Below are positions 1 through 9,871 of a stretch of DNA of 64,000 nucleotides, piece after piece (the first letter of the stretch is position 1; each line of letters opens with the position of its first letter). The position numbers and the translations under genes were made by a program. Source of the DNA: Dyella halodurans (GTDB lineage Bacteria; Pseudomonadota; Gammaproteobacteria; Xanthomonadales; Rhodanobacteraceae); assembly GCF_026283925.1 (NCBI RefSeq), contig NZ_JAPDPF010000002.1, forward strand, positions 62,001 to 126,000, in the 5' to 3' direction. Under the pieces are notes generated by a model. It did not search any database, was not told the origin of the DNA, and worked only from the letters and a program-made list of their open reading frames with translations.

Positions 1-33
1 TTGCGCGCAAGCGACGAGGAGCTTGTCACGCAT
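1..33 (-). CDS. Possible 5' end of a minus-strand gene cut by the window edge
   Basis: Reading the minus strand from an ATG at 33-31 gives MRDKLLVACAQ and continues off the window. A GAGG stretch sits about eight bases upstream of this ATG, a plausible ribosome binding site, and the frame follows the PP2C phosphatase gene in the same direction. Eleven codons are too few to recognise a family. The hydrophobic run after two charged residues could begin a signal peptide, but that is a guess. Confidence 0.25.
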   Translation of the reverse strand, partial: MRDKLLVACAQ

Positions 34-171
34 GAACGTCGCCTCGATGGCCTGGACAAGAGCTCGGGTGGCGTCAGCGTGTGGCGTCGCGAGGAGGCGG
101 GAACAGTCAACTGAGACTGCTCCCGTGGCTTGCGTGGTCCGATGCCGCTTATCGGAAGCCGGTGAAGATCC

Positions 172-873
172 TCAATTGACGCGCGCGAGGATGGCCGTGA
201 TGTTGTCGCTGCCGCCGCCGTCCAGGGCGGCGAGCAGCAGGTGCTCGACGCACTCCTGAGCCGACAGGTCCTGGCGCGATGCGATGCTGGCGATGGTGGT
301 GTCGCCGACTTCCTCGGTCAGGCCGTCGCTGCACAGCAAAAAGCACATGCCGGGCTCCAGTCGGCCGCGCGCCATCCCGATATGCAACTGGTCGGCCGCG
401 GTGATGCCCAGGGCCTGGGTAATCACGTTGCGTTGCGGATGGCGTGCGGCCTGGGCCGGATCAAGTGTGCCCGCAGCCACCAGTTCCTGCACCAGCGAAT
501 GATCGTGACTGACCTGACGCAGATGGTTCTGCCACAAATAGACGCGACTGTCGCCGACCCACACGACTTCGTAGTTTTCCGGACCCAGCCGTAGCGCGGC
601 AATCGTGGTGCCCATCGGACGAGGGTCGTTGAAGCTGCGGCTGAACTGGATCAAGCGCTCGTCCGCGGCGCGAACCGCTTCAACGAGGCTGTGCCCGCGC
701 GCCACCAGGTCCGCGACGGCATCGCGTACGAGGGCGGAAGCCACCTCGCCGTGCTGGTGGCCGCCCATGCCGTCGGCGACCAGAAACAGGCCAAGCGAGG
801 CGTCGGCGTAATAGGTGTCTTCATTGCGCGTACGACGCAATCCAACATGGGTTCCGTGTCCGAATTCAATCAT
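172..873 (-). CDS. PP2C-family serine/threonine protein phosphatase
   Basis: A 233-residue single-domain PP2C (PPM) phosphatase, expected to remove phosphate from Ser/Thr residues using two metal ions. The metal-binding motifs are complete: RNED at residues 16-19, ADGMGGH with Asp34, GDSRVYLW, SDG in the middle region and GSDNIT near the C-terminus. There is no signal peptide or membrane segment, so it should be cytoplasmic. The frame is open far upstream, but that part is repeat-derived; the domain begins at the ATG at 873 (MIEFGHGTHVG), which I use as start. In proteobacteria such stand-alone PP2Cs often partner Hanks-type kinases or type VI secretion; no kinase is seen here. The enzyme class is certain, the target unknown. 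Confidence 0.93.
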   Translation of the reverse strand: MIEFGHGTHVGLRRTRNEDTYYADASLGLFLVADGMGGHQHGEVASALVRDAVADLVARGHSLVEAVRAADERLIQFSRSFNDPRPMGTTIAALRLGPENYEVVWVGDSRVYLWQNHLRQVSHDHSLVQELVAAGTLDPAQAARHPQRNVITQALGITAADQLHIGMARGRLEPGMCFLLCSDGLTEEVGDTTIASIASRQDLSAQECVEHLLLAALDGGGSDNITAILARVN

Positions 874-983
874 GGGAGACCTGGATTGGCGGGTCGTTGG
901 GAGCATGACGGATGTGGGGGGAATGCGCAAAGAAGTAAGGGGGTGAATGGGGGTTTGGAAAGCTGAGGAGGGTTTGAACAAGC

Positions 984-1011
984 CGTCATTCCCGCGAACG
1001 CGGGAATCCAG
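984..1011. repeat. Dispersed 28-bp palindromic repeat, copy 1
   Basis: The unit begins CGTCATTCCCGCG and contains the hairpin ATTCCCGCG-aa-CGCGGGAAT with a non-symmetric CCAG end. The same unit occurs as an inverted pair at 50441-50525, with only the loop base changed, and a relative with the same flank (TGAACAAG before CGTCAT) lies at 45063-45090. This pattern is that of a short REP-type interspersed element that sits between genes. It is intergenic here, and whether it is mobilised in trans cannot be seen. Confidence 0.8.
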
Positions 1012-1164
1012 TGACTTTGCATGGATGCAAGGACGCCGGATCTCCGCTCGGCCACTCCTTCGGCTGTTGGGAGCCGCGGGAAGTGACCGGCGGTGGCTTA
1101 CTCGGACCGTCCCTGGAAACTCAAAAAAACAACCGGGTGCATCGTTTCGTGGAAGGTGGGATTG

Positions 1165-1186
1165 TCGGGTCCATCCATGGACCCGA
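1165..1186. repeat. Perfect short hairpin TCGGGTCCAT / ATGGACCCGA
   Basis: Ten bases pair perfectly across a two-base loop. There is no T-tract on either side, so it is not a standard intrinsic terminator. It lies in the gene-free stretch downstream of tRNA-Ser and could be a repeat remnant or a protein-binding palindrome. Confidence 0.5.
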
Positions 1187-1287
1187 CCCCTTCGCGCTTG
1201 CGCGCTACGGGGCCAGCCTGCGGCTGTCCTTGTTGTTCCGGACAATTTTGTCGAACCCGGGTGGGTTCTCACCCAGCCGTCACCATC

Positions 1288-1417
<130 letters not shown>

Positions 1418-1450
1418 AAAAACGGTGCGTGTGGTCCACGCGAGCCGGCA

Positions 1451-1479
1451 ATCTTACGCGGACTGCGGCGTGCTGACAA
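1451..1479 (-). promoter_or_regulatory. Sigma-70 promoter of tRNA-Ser
   Basis: On the minus strand TTGTCA (1479-1474) and TAAGAT (1456-1451) are separated by exactly 17 bases, a near-consensus -35/-10 pair. The -10 box lies 34 bases before the mature tRNA 5' end, leaving a short leader for RNase P to remove. Confidence 0.8.
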
Positions 1480-1506
1480 CTGGTTTGGCGATCTCGGGCC
1501 TACGAT

Positions 1507-2181
1507 TTATTGCAGGGCCACGCCCCAGCGGTCGCCACGGGGCAGGTAGTGGTTGCCGGGGTCGAGGGAAAGGGCTACGCGGGTCGCGCGCCCGGTGATT
1601 TCGCCGCGCGGGAAGAAGCCGAAGTAGCGCGAATCGGCACTGTTGTCGCGGTTGTCGCCAAGCAGCAGGTATTGGCCGGCTGGGACGATGACCGGGCCGA
1701 AATCCTTGCCATGGCCCGCCTGGGCGATCGACCAGCGCACGAGGTGGTGCATGGCACCGACATTTTCCATCGCGTACTGCGCCGGGTCCTCACGGTCGTC
1801 GCGAATGCCTTGCACCGCGATCGGTTGGTAGCTGGCGGGCTGGCCGTTGATGTACAGGTGGTTCTCGCGTAGCGCGACCTCGTCGCCGGGCACGCCAATC
1901 ACCCGTTTGACCAGCCTTTCGTTGGCACTGGCGGACTCCAACACCACGATGTCACCGCGCTGGGGGTCGGCACGATGGATCAGCGAGATATGGGTGAGTG
2001 GCAGGCGCACGTCATAGGCGGCCTTGTCGACCATGATGCGGTCGCCGATGCGGATGCTCGGTTGCATGGAGCCGGTGGGAACCACGTTCCAGTCCGCAAT
2101 GGCGCTGCGGAAGATCACCATGCACAGCATGAAGGTGATGAAGCCCTTGTTGCGCGAGAGCAGACCCAGGATGGCGCGCAT
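1507..2181 (-). CDS. lepB: Signal peptidase I, short paralogue
   Basis: A 224-residue S26 signal peptidase that would cleave signal peptides on the periplasmic face. It has one N-terminal membrane segment (about residues 13-28) followed by VPTGSMQP with the catalytic Ser38, then ERLVKRVIGVPGDE with the general-base Lys92, and the C-terminal LLGDNRDNSADSR box. The ATG at 2181 follows AAAGGA at good spacing. It is much shorter than the second signal peptidase of this window (22724-23614, 296 aa), which sits beside lepA as in E. coli, so this is the extra copy and may serve a narrower set of substrates. Family assignment is firm; special substrates are inference. Confidence 0.93.
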   Translation of the reverse strand: MRAILGLLSRNKGFITFMLCMVIFRSAIADWNVVPTGSMQPSIRIGDRIMVDKAAYDVRLPLTHISLIHRADPQRGDIVVLESASANERLVKRVIGVPGDEVALRENHLYINGQPASYQPIAVQGIRDDREDPAQYAMENVGAMHHLVRWSIAQAGHGKDFGPVIVPAGQYLLLGDNRDNSADSRYFGFFPRGEITGRATRVALSLDPGNHYLPRGDRWGVALQ

Positions 2182-2294
2182 GCTATGTCCTTTGGCAGTG
2201 CCGGCAGGGTGGGGCGACGGATCGATGAATGAGACTTCGATCCCGGGCCAAAGTTTCCGACCCGCTGCACGCCGAGACCTGGCGCGCCAGGCAT

Positions 2295-2323
2295 AAAAGA
2301 GGGCGGTGTTGCCACCGCCCTCT
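2295..2323 (-). terminator. Rho-independent terminator of ppsA
   Basis: GAGGGCGGTG and CACCGCCCTC pair over a TTGC loop, and on the minus strand the stem is followed by a short T-run. It lies just after the ppsA stop codon and separates ppsA from the downstream signal peptidase gene. Confidence 0.85.
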
Positions 2324-2341
2324 CGAGTCACGACTTCGGTT

Positions 2342-4714
<2,373 letters not shown>

Positions 4715-4947
4715 GGGAGTCTCCTTAAGAGCTCGTGAGTTTTAAAGGTCATCGGTGGCGCGGCTGGCCAGAAACCGGGCTACAAAGAACTGGTATTGTC
4801 CGCTGTCGATGGTGCGGAGCACAAGAAGACCATTACGGGCAAAACCCACGCCAGCTGCATACCAGTCAGGCACGAGTCAAGCAAAGACAGGCTTTTCCCG
4901 TTGAGCTAAGGTGGAGGCCAGGAACAGTCAGGGACTTCGGGTTAGCC

Positions 4948-5763
4948 ATGCAGCGAACGGTTTTTTTCATCTCCGATTCCACTGGTATTACGGCCGAGAC
5001 GATCGGCAACAGTATTTTGGCCCAGTTCGAAGGGGTTCAGTTCGAGAAGCACCGCTTGCCCTTTATCGACGACGCCCACAAGGCGGAAGCGGCGGCACTC
5101 CGAATCAAGACCCGCTACGCGCAGACCGGGCAGCGGCCGATCGTGGTCAATACCATGGCATCGCGCGATCTGTGCGAAATCGTGGCCGAGAGCGGCGCGC
5201 TGATGCTGGACGTGTTCGCGCCGTTCATCGGGCCGCTGGAGGATGAGCTGGGCGCCAAGCGTTCCGGCATGGTGAACCGCTCGCACGGCCTGGTCGACTT
5301 CGATAAGTACGAGGCGCGCATCAACGCGACCAACTATGCGCTGTCGCATGACGACGGCCTCGATGTGGACTACGCACAGGCCGACCTGATCCTGGTCGGC
5401 GTGTCGCGATCCGGCAAGACGCCCACCTGTCTCTACATGGCCTTGCATTACGGGGTCAGCGCCGCCAACTATCCTCTGACCGACGACGACCTGGACAAGC
5501 TGGAACTTCCGGTGAGGCTGCGTCCCTACAAGGACCGCCTTTTCGGTCTCACCATCGATGCGCAACGACTGGCGCAGATCCGCGAACAGCGGCGCGCCAA
5601 CAGTCGTTATGCAACGCTGGAGCAATGCCGCTGGGAACTTGCGCAGGCGGACAAGCTGATGCGCCGCGAGGGTATTCCCAACCTCAACACCACGCACGTT
5701 TCCATCGAGGAAATTGCGAGCAAGATCTTCGACCGCTTCGGTATCGAGCGGACCATGTTCTGA
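4948..5763 (+). CDS. ppsR: PEP synthase regulatory protein (bifunctional kinase/pyrophosphorylase)
   Basis: A 271-residue DUF299 protein. In E. coli PpsR inactivates PEP synthase by ADP-dependent phosphorylation of a threonine beside the catalytic histidine and reverses it by phosphate-dependent dephosphorylation. Visible features are the N-terminal FFISDSTGITAET, the P-loop-like GVSRSGKTPT at ~151-160 and the family tail ending in FGIERTMF. The ATG at 4948 matches the family N-terminus; the frame is open further upstream but that part is unlike the family. The target ppsA is divergent next door, and its own THR-CYS-HIS target motif (RTCHA) is intact, so the control loop should function. Confidence 0.96.
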   Translation: MQRTVFFISDSTGITAETIGNSILAQFEGVQFEKHRLPFIDDAHKAEAAALRIKTRYAQTGQRPIVVNTMASRDLCEIVAESGALMLDVFAPFIGPLEDELGAKRSGMVNRSHGLVDFDKYEARINATNYALSHDDGLDVDYAQADLILVGVSRSGKTPTCLYMALHYGVSAANYPLTDDDLDKLELPVRLRPYKDRLFGLTIDAQRLAQIREQRRANSRYATLEQCRWELAQADKLMRREGIPNLNTTHVSIEEIASKIFDRFGIERTMF

Positions 5764-5793
5764 GTTCCGAGCCCCAAGGAGTAGCTACCGCCG

Positions 5794-6285
5794 ATGAGTG
5801 CCGTACTGGACAGCCGCAATGCCTTGTTGCCGGGACGCTTTGGTTTCCTGATGGGGCTGTATGCGGAGAACTATCACCGGCTGGCCAAGCTGTTTGCTCC
5901 GCAGGAGCTGCCGCCGGGGTTCTACGTATCCAGCGTGGACGATGGGCTCGATGTGCGGTTGCAGATCCAGGAGCGCCATCCGTATACCCTGGAACTCGAG
6001 CTCACCTACAACTTCGTCGATGCGCATACGGGGCAGCCGTCGCCATCGGCGCAGCTGCGCATGTATACCGATGCGCATGTGGCCGAAGCACTGCATTGTC
6101 ATCCCGGGCGCCACCTGTGGCAGGTGCTTGGGCCGTTTCCGCCGGCGCACACGGTGCTGCAGCATCGCCTGCGCATGAACGGCTTCCTCTCGCGCTGGCT
6201 GGAATACCTGGCGGAGCAGGGGCATTCGAAGGGGACGCTCGAGCGACTGGAATCCCACCACTCCGGTGGTGACGCTGTTTTGTAG
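5794..6285 (+). CDS. DUF1249 domain protein
   Basis: A 163-residue cytoplasmic protein of the DUF1249 family, which has no established function. It has no signal peptide or membrane segment. The family core is visible in the tyrosine- and glutamate-rich middle (YTLELELTYNF) and the following MYTDAHVAEALH. CAAGGAG precedes the ATG at 5794. It lies 30 bp after ppsR in the same direction. Its TAG stop (6283-6285) is formed by the first bases of a GTAG REP element, so the C-terminus (LESHHSGGDAVL) may have been redefined by repeat insertion. E. coli YqiB, next to cpdA, is a relative, but nothing here points to that context. Confidence 0.85.
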   Translation: MSAVLDSRNALLPGRFGFLMGLYAENYHRLAKLFAPQELPPGFYVSSVDDGLDVRLQIQERHPYTLELELTYNFVDAHTGQPSPSAQLRMYTDAHVAEALHCHPGRHLWQVLGPFPPAHTVLQHRLRMNGFLSRWLEYLAEQGHSKGTLERLESHHSGGDAVL

Positions 6286-6353
6286 GAGCGCACCCAGTGC
6301 GCGAGAGCCTACGGAGCGGTAACGCCGCGGTCGCGCACTGGGTGCGCTCCTAC
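6282..6353. repeat. GTAG-type REP inverted pair (REPIN)
   Basis: Two 23-base arms starting GTAGGAGCGCACCC (6282-6304) and ending GGGTGCGCTCCTAC (6331-6353) are perfect inverted repeats around a 26-base spacer. GTAG-headed palindromes of this type are known as REP/REPIN elements spread by RAYT transposases in Stenotrophomonas and Pseudomonas. No RAYT gene is in the window. The pair overlaps the stop codon of the upstream DUF1249 gene. Confidence 0.85.
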
Positions 6354-6381
6354 CATGCGGTCGCAGTTTTCTGCAGGCAAC

Positions 6382-6402
6382 AAAAAACCCGCCAATGGCG
6401 GG
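6382..6402 (-). terminator. Terminator of the tRNA-Ala-Glu-Asp operon
   Basis: CCCGCC and GGCGGG pair over AAT; on the minus strand the stem is followed by six T. It sits 13 bases after the tRNA-Asp 3' end and closes the three-tRNA transcript. Confidence 0.85.
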
Positions 6403-6414
6403 CTCTTCGTAAAG

Positions 6415-6491
6415 TGGCGGAGCGGACGGGACTCGAACCCGCGACCTCCGGCGTGACAGGCCAGCATTCTAACCGACTGAACTACCGCTCC
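6415..6491 (-). tRNA. tRNA-Asp (anticodon GTC)
   Basis: A 77-nt tRNA with GGAGCGG / CCGCTCC acceptor arms, encoded CCA, T-arm GGGTTCGAGTCCC and anticodon loop CTGTCAC giving GTC. It is the last of three tRNAs transcribed on the minus strand from the promoter at 6709-6737. Confidence 0.97.
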
Positions 6492-6524
6492 ACATTTTCT
6501 TCCAGACGCTTACCAACTCCAACT

Positions 6525-6600
6525 TGGCGTCCCCACGGGGATTCGAACCCCGGTCGCCACCGTGAAAGGGTGATGTCCTAGGCCTCTAGACGATGGGGAC
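6525..6600 (-). tRNA. tRNA-Glu (anticodon TTC)
   Basis: A 76-nt tRNA with GTCCCCA / TGGGGAC acceptor arms, encoded CCA and anticodon loop CTTTCAC giving TTC. Middle gene of the Ala-Glu-Asp tRNA operon, 13 bases from tRNA-Ala and 33 bases from tRNA-Asp. Confidence 0.97.
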
Positions 6601-6613
6601 ATGTCTAAGTTGT

Positions 6614-6689
6614 TGGTGGAGCCAGGCGGGATCGAACCGCCGACCTCCTGCATGCCATGCAGGCGCTCTCCCAGCTGAGCTATGGCCCC
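6614..6689 (-). tRNA. tRNA-Ala (anticodon GGC)
   Basis: A 76-nt tRNA with GGGGCCA 5' acceptor arm, encoded CCA, and anticodon stem-loop CCTGC-ATGGCAT-GCAGG giving GGC. It is the first gene of the three-tRNA operon, about 12 bases after the expected transcription start. Confidence 0.97.
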
Positions 6690-6708
6690 GTGCCTCTGGA
6701 AGCCCGAA

Positions 6709-6737
6709 AGAATAGGTCGGGATTGGGATTTCGTCAA
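6709..6737 (-). promoter_or_regulatory. Sigma-70 promoter of the tRNA-Ala-Glu-Asp operon
   Basis: On the minus strand TTGACG (6737-6732) and TATTCT (6714-6709) are 17 bases apart. The stretch after the -10 box (TTCGGGCTTCC) is GC-rich, the kind of discriminator known to make stable-RNA promoters sensitive to ppGpp and DksA; that control is inferred. Confidence 0.85.
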
Positions 6738-6906
6738 GCATTCGCTACGAATTTTTTTCAAGAAATTGGCATGAACGAATCACAACAACCAGTTACGTCG
6801 AATCATGGGTGATGCGGAACGAGGGCAGGGAAGCTCACTGACGTAAAAAGCTGCTGATCGCGTGCCCGATTGTTAGTCTTGCCCGACGTCCCCACGGGTT
6901 TTGTCG

Positions 6907-8676
6907 ATGCACGATCTGCAGTTCATCCAGGATCTTGCCACCGTCATGCTGATCGCAGGCCTGACGACGGTGATCTTCCAGCGTCTGCGTCAGCCGGTCG
7001 TGCTTGGATACATCATCGCTGGCGTGCTGGTGGGGCCGTACACGTTTCCCGTCGTCTTCATCCACGACGAGCAATCCATTCGCACCATGTCCGAGCTGGG
7101 TGTGATCCTGCTGCTGTTTGCGCTGGGTCTGGAATTCAGCCTAAAGAAGCTGCGCGAGGTCGGTGGCGCGGCCCTGGTGGCGGCCGTATGCGAAATCGTC
7201 CTGATGCTCTGGCTGGGCTACGAGATTGGACGCTTCTTCGGCTGGAGCGCGATGGACGCGTTGTTCCTGGGCGCCATGCTGTCGATGTCGTCGACCACCA
7301 TCATCATGAAGGCTCTGGACGACCTGGGCTTGAAGCGCGAGCGATTCGCCCAGCTGATGTTCGGCATCCTGATCATCGAGGACGTGCTGGCCATCGTCTT
7401 GATGGCCTTGCTTACCGGCATTGCCAGCACCGGCGGCCTGGAAGCGAGCGAGGCGATGAGTGCGATCGGGCGACTCACCCTGTTCATGGCGGTGTCGCTG
7501 GTGGTGGGCTTGTTGCTGGTGCCGCGCGTGGTCGACTACATCGCCAGCGTGAGCCGCGACGACGTGCTGCTGGTCGCCGTGCTGGGCATTTGCTTCGGTT
7601 TCTGCCTGCTAGTCAACGAGATGGGTTACAGCGTTGCGCTAGGCGCATTCCTGATCGGCGCGATCGTGGGTGAAGCGGCCAGCGTGGAGCGCGTCGAGCG
7701 CATCATCGGACCGGTGCGCGACATGTTCAGCGCCGTGTTTTTCGTGGCGATTGGCATGCTGATTGATCCGGCCATGCTGGTGGCGTACTGGTTGCCCATC
7801 CTTGTGGTCACCGTGGTGGTGGTGGTGGGCAAGGTCCTTACCTGCGGCTTCGGTACGTTCGTGGCGGGCAATGACGCGCGTACCTCCCTGCGCGTCGGCA
7901 TGGGCCTGGCGCAGATCGGTGAATTCTCGTTCGTGATCGCCTCGCTGGGCCTGACTCTCAAGGTGACCAGCGGCTTTCTCTATCCGGTCGCGGTGGCGGT
8001 GTCGGCGATCACCACCTTTCTTACCCCTTACCTCATCCGCGCGGCCGATCCTCTGGCCGGCTTGCTGGGTCGGCGTCTGCCCCATCGATTCACCAGCGTA
8101 TTTGGCGCCTATACCTACTGGATGAGCAGCCTGAGCCTGGGCGAGCAGGGCGCGGTGGTGATGAAGATGATCCGTCGCCTGGTATGGCACGTGATCATCA
8201 ACATGATGCTGGTGGTGGCGGCGTTCCTGATCATGTCGTTTCTGTATCGGCGCGGCGTTTTTCACTGGGATTTCCTGGCCGAGCGCCCGCAGATCAAGCG
8301 CAGTCTGGCGTGGTCCATTGCTGCACTGGTGTCGTTGCCGATGATCGTCGCCGCTTATCGCAAGGCCTCCGCGCTGGGCATGCTGTTGGCGGAACTGGGC
8401 ATCCCCGAGCGGGTTGGCGGCGCCTACACCATGCGTCTTCGCGCAATGCTGGCGCGCGTGATTCCGTTGGTGACGATGTGGGTGCTGGGCCTGTTGGTGG
8501 CTGCACTGGCCTCGACCATACTGCCGCCGCGCGAGGTGGCCGTCGTGCTGATCCTGATCTTGCTGCTGCTGGTGTGGTTGCTTTGGCGTGGCCTGGTCCG
8601 CGTACATGCGCGTTTGCAGGCCGCCTTGCGGGACACCATCGACAAGCCGGGGCGCCCGGATGACGGCCCCGGTTGA
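6907..8676 (+). CDS. Cation:proton antiporter, CPA2 family
   Basis: A 589-residue inner-membrane protein of the monovalent cation:proton antiporter-2 family. Residues ~1-380 form the Na+/H+ exchanger domain with about 12 membrane helices, including LGYIIAGVLVGP and the ion-site region FGILIIEDVLAI that carries the conserved acidic pair. The usual C-terminal TrkA-N/RCK nucleotide-binding domain of KefB/KefC is absent; three or four further membrane helices occupy residues ~420-570. A TTG at 6901 is a possible earlier start; the ATG at 6907 fits the family. Gating by glutathione or nucleotide is unlikely without RCK. The transported ion (K+ or Na+) cannot be read. Confidence 0.9.
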   Translation: MHDLQFIQDLATVMLIAGLTTVIFQRLRQPVVLGYIIAGVLVGPYTFPVVFIHDEQSIRTMSELGVILLLFALGLEFSLKKLREVGGAALVAAVCEIVLMLWLGYEIGRFFGWSAMDALFLGAMLSMSSTTIIMKALDDLGLKRERFAQLMFGILIIEDVLAIVLMALLTGIASTGGLEASEAMSAIGRLTLFMAVSLVVGLLLVPRVVDYIASVSRDDVLLVAVLGICFGFCLLVNEMGYSVALGAFLIGAIVGEAASVERVERIIGPVRDMFSAVFFVAIGMLIDPAMLVAYWLPILVVTVVVVVGKVLTCGFGTFVAGNDARTSLRVGMGLAQIGEFSFVIASLGLTLKVTSGFLYPVAVAVSAITTFLTPYLIRAADPLAGLLGRRLPHRFTSVFGAYTYWMSSLSLGEQGAVVMKMIRRLVWHVIINMMLVVAAFLIMSFLYRRGVFHWDFLAERPQIKRSLAWSIAALVSLPMIVAAYRKASALGMLLAELGIPERVGGAYTMRLRAMLARVIPLVTMWVLGLLVAALASTILPPREVAVVLILILLLLVWLLWRGLVRVHARLQAALRDTIDKPGRPDDGPG

Positions 8677-8896
8677 CCGAGGGCGGGATGACGGTGTCGA
8701 AGTCCAGCACGAAGCTTCGTGTAGAAATCGTAAAAAACCGCGTTAGTGCGCCACGTCGTGAACTTTTGATGATATTCGCCGGTCATAGCCCGGCATCGTT
8801 GCCAAGACTCAACAAGCGCCGCACAATGCGGGGCCTGCCTCCATCGGGGGGGCTAGTCCGGTAGCGCCGGCATATCCAAATACGAGGGAGTTCCAC

Positions 8897-9676
8897 ATGA
8901 AGCATTTTCTGCGTCCCACGCTGACGGCGGCCGCGCTGGCTGTTGCACTGGGCCTGACCGCTGGCGTGCACGCACAGGCTGCCAAGCCGGCTGCCGCTGC
9001 CCCTGCCGCCGCTCCGGCCGGCACGGTCGACAAGACCAAGGCCAGCTACGTCGTCGGTTGGGATCTGGCGAGCTCGCTGCCGCCGCTGGTCCGTGAAGAA
9101 GTGGACCCGGCCACGGTCGCCCGTGCGCTGCAGTCCGCCCTGTCCGGCCAGAAGCCGACCATGAGCGAGGCGGAAGCCAAGCAGGTTCGTGACGCATTCG
9201 TGGCCAACCTGCAGGCCAAGGCCAAGGCCGAGTACACCCAGGTCGCCAGCAAGAACAAGACCGAAGGCGACGCCTTCCTGGCCAAGAACAAGACCGCTCC
9301 CGGCGTGAAGACCACCGCATCGGGTCTGCAGTACCAGGTGATCAGCCAGGGTACCGGCGCCCGTCCGGGTCCGAGCGACACCGTGCAGGTCACCTATGTC
9401 GGCAGCTTCGTCAATGGCGAAGTGTTTGACGATTCGGCCAAGCACGAAGGTGGCGGTCCGGCTTCGATCCCGCTCGCTGGCGTGATTCCGGGCTTCCGTG
9501 AAGGCATCCAGCTGATGCAGGTCGGCGGTCATTACAAGTTCTTCATCCCGTCCAACATCGCCTACGGTGCGCAGCCGCAGAACGGCTTCCCGCCGAATGC
9601 GACGATCGTGTTCGACGTGAACCTGGTCAAGACCGGTCCGACCCAGGGTGGCGAGCAGCCGGCCGGCGCCAAGTAA
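8897..9676 (+). CDS. FKBP-type peptidyl-prolyl isomerase, Mip/FkpA-like
   Basis: A 259-residue periplasmic proline isomerase and chaperone. It has a signal peptide (residues 1-27, cleavage after VHAQA), an Ala/Pro-rich linker, an FKBP_N dimerisation region (~45-135), and an FKBP domain from ~140 with VTYVGSFVNGEVFDDS, PLAGVIPGFREGIQLM and YGAQPQNGFPPNATIVFDV. A good GAGGGAG site precedes the ATG. It is monocistronic, with a strong terminator at 9701-9737. In related pathogens Mip-like isomerases help fold secreted enzymes; here the role is probably general envelope folding. Confidence 0.95.
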   Translation: MKHFLRPTLTAAALAVALGLTAGVHAQAAKPAAAAPAAAPAGTVDKTKASYVVGWDLASSLPPLVREEVDPATVARALQSALSGQKPTMSEAEAKQVRDAFVANLQAKAKAEYTQVASKNKTEGDAFLAKNKTAPGVKTTASGLQYQVISQGTGARPGPSDTVQVTYVGSFVNGEVFDDSAKHEGGGPASIPLAGVIPGFREGIQLMQVGGHYKFFIPSNIAYGAQPQNGFPPNATIVFDVNLVKTGPTQGGEQPAGAK

Positions 9677-9700
9677 GCGCTAGCTGAGCTTCAAGACATG

Positions 9701-9737
9701 GCAACGGGGCGCGAAGCAATTCGCGCCCCGTTTGCTT
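9701..9737 (+). terminator. Rho-independent terminator of the FKBP gene
   Basis: AACGGGGCGCGAA and TTCGCGCCCCGTT pair over a short GCAA loop, followed by a TTTG-rich tract, 24 bases after the stop codon. Confidence 0.85.
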
Positions 9738-9871
9738 TGGTGGGAATCGACTGTCGTGCCTGACGTGAATGAAAGCTGCCGCTGACGCGTTGCGCTGGCC
9801 GTAGCGGCAAGCCAGTCGCGCCGCGTGGCCTGCTAGAATCTGCGATCTTGCTTCCAGGAGTTCTCGCGACA

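Larger units (their letters stand above)
874..1287. other. Gene-free stretch between PP2C phosphatase and tRNA-Ser
   Basis: No credible gene is seen on either strand. The stretch holds one copy of a dispersed palindromic repeat (984-1011) and a perfect ten-base hairpin with a two-base loop (1165-1186), and it ends at the terminator of the tRNA-Ser gene. Frames that cross it translate to low-complexity Arg/Pro-rich peptides, including the tRNA-derived reading GWDSNPR, and none has a ribosome binding site. It looks like accumulated non-coding sequence downstream of a tRNA. Confidence 0.6.
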
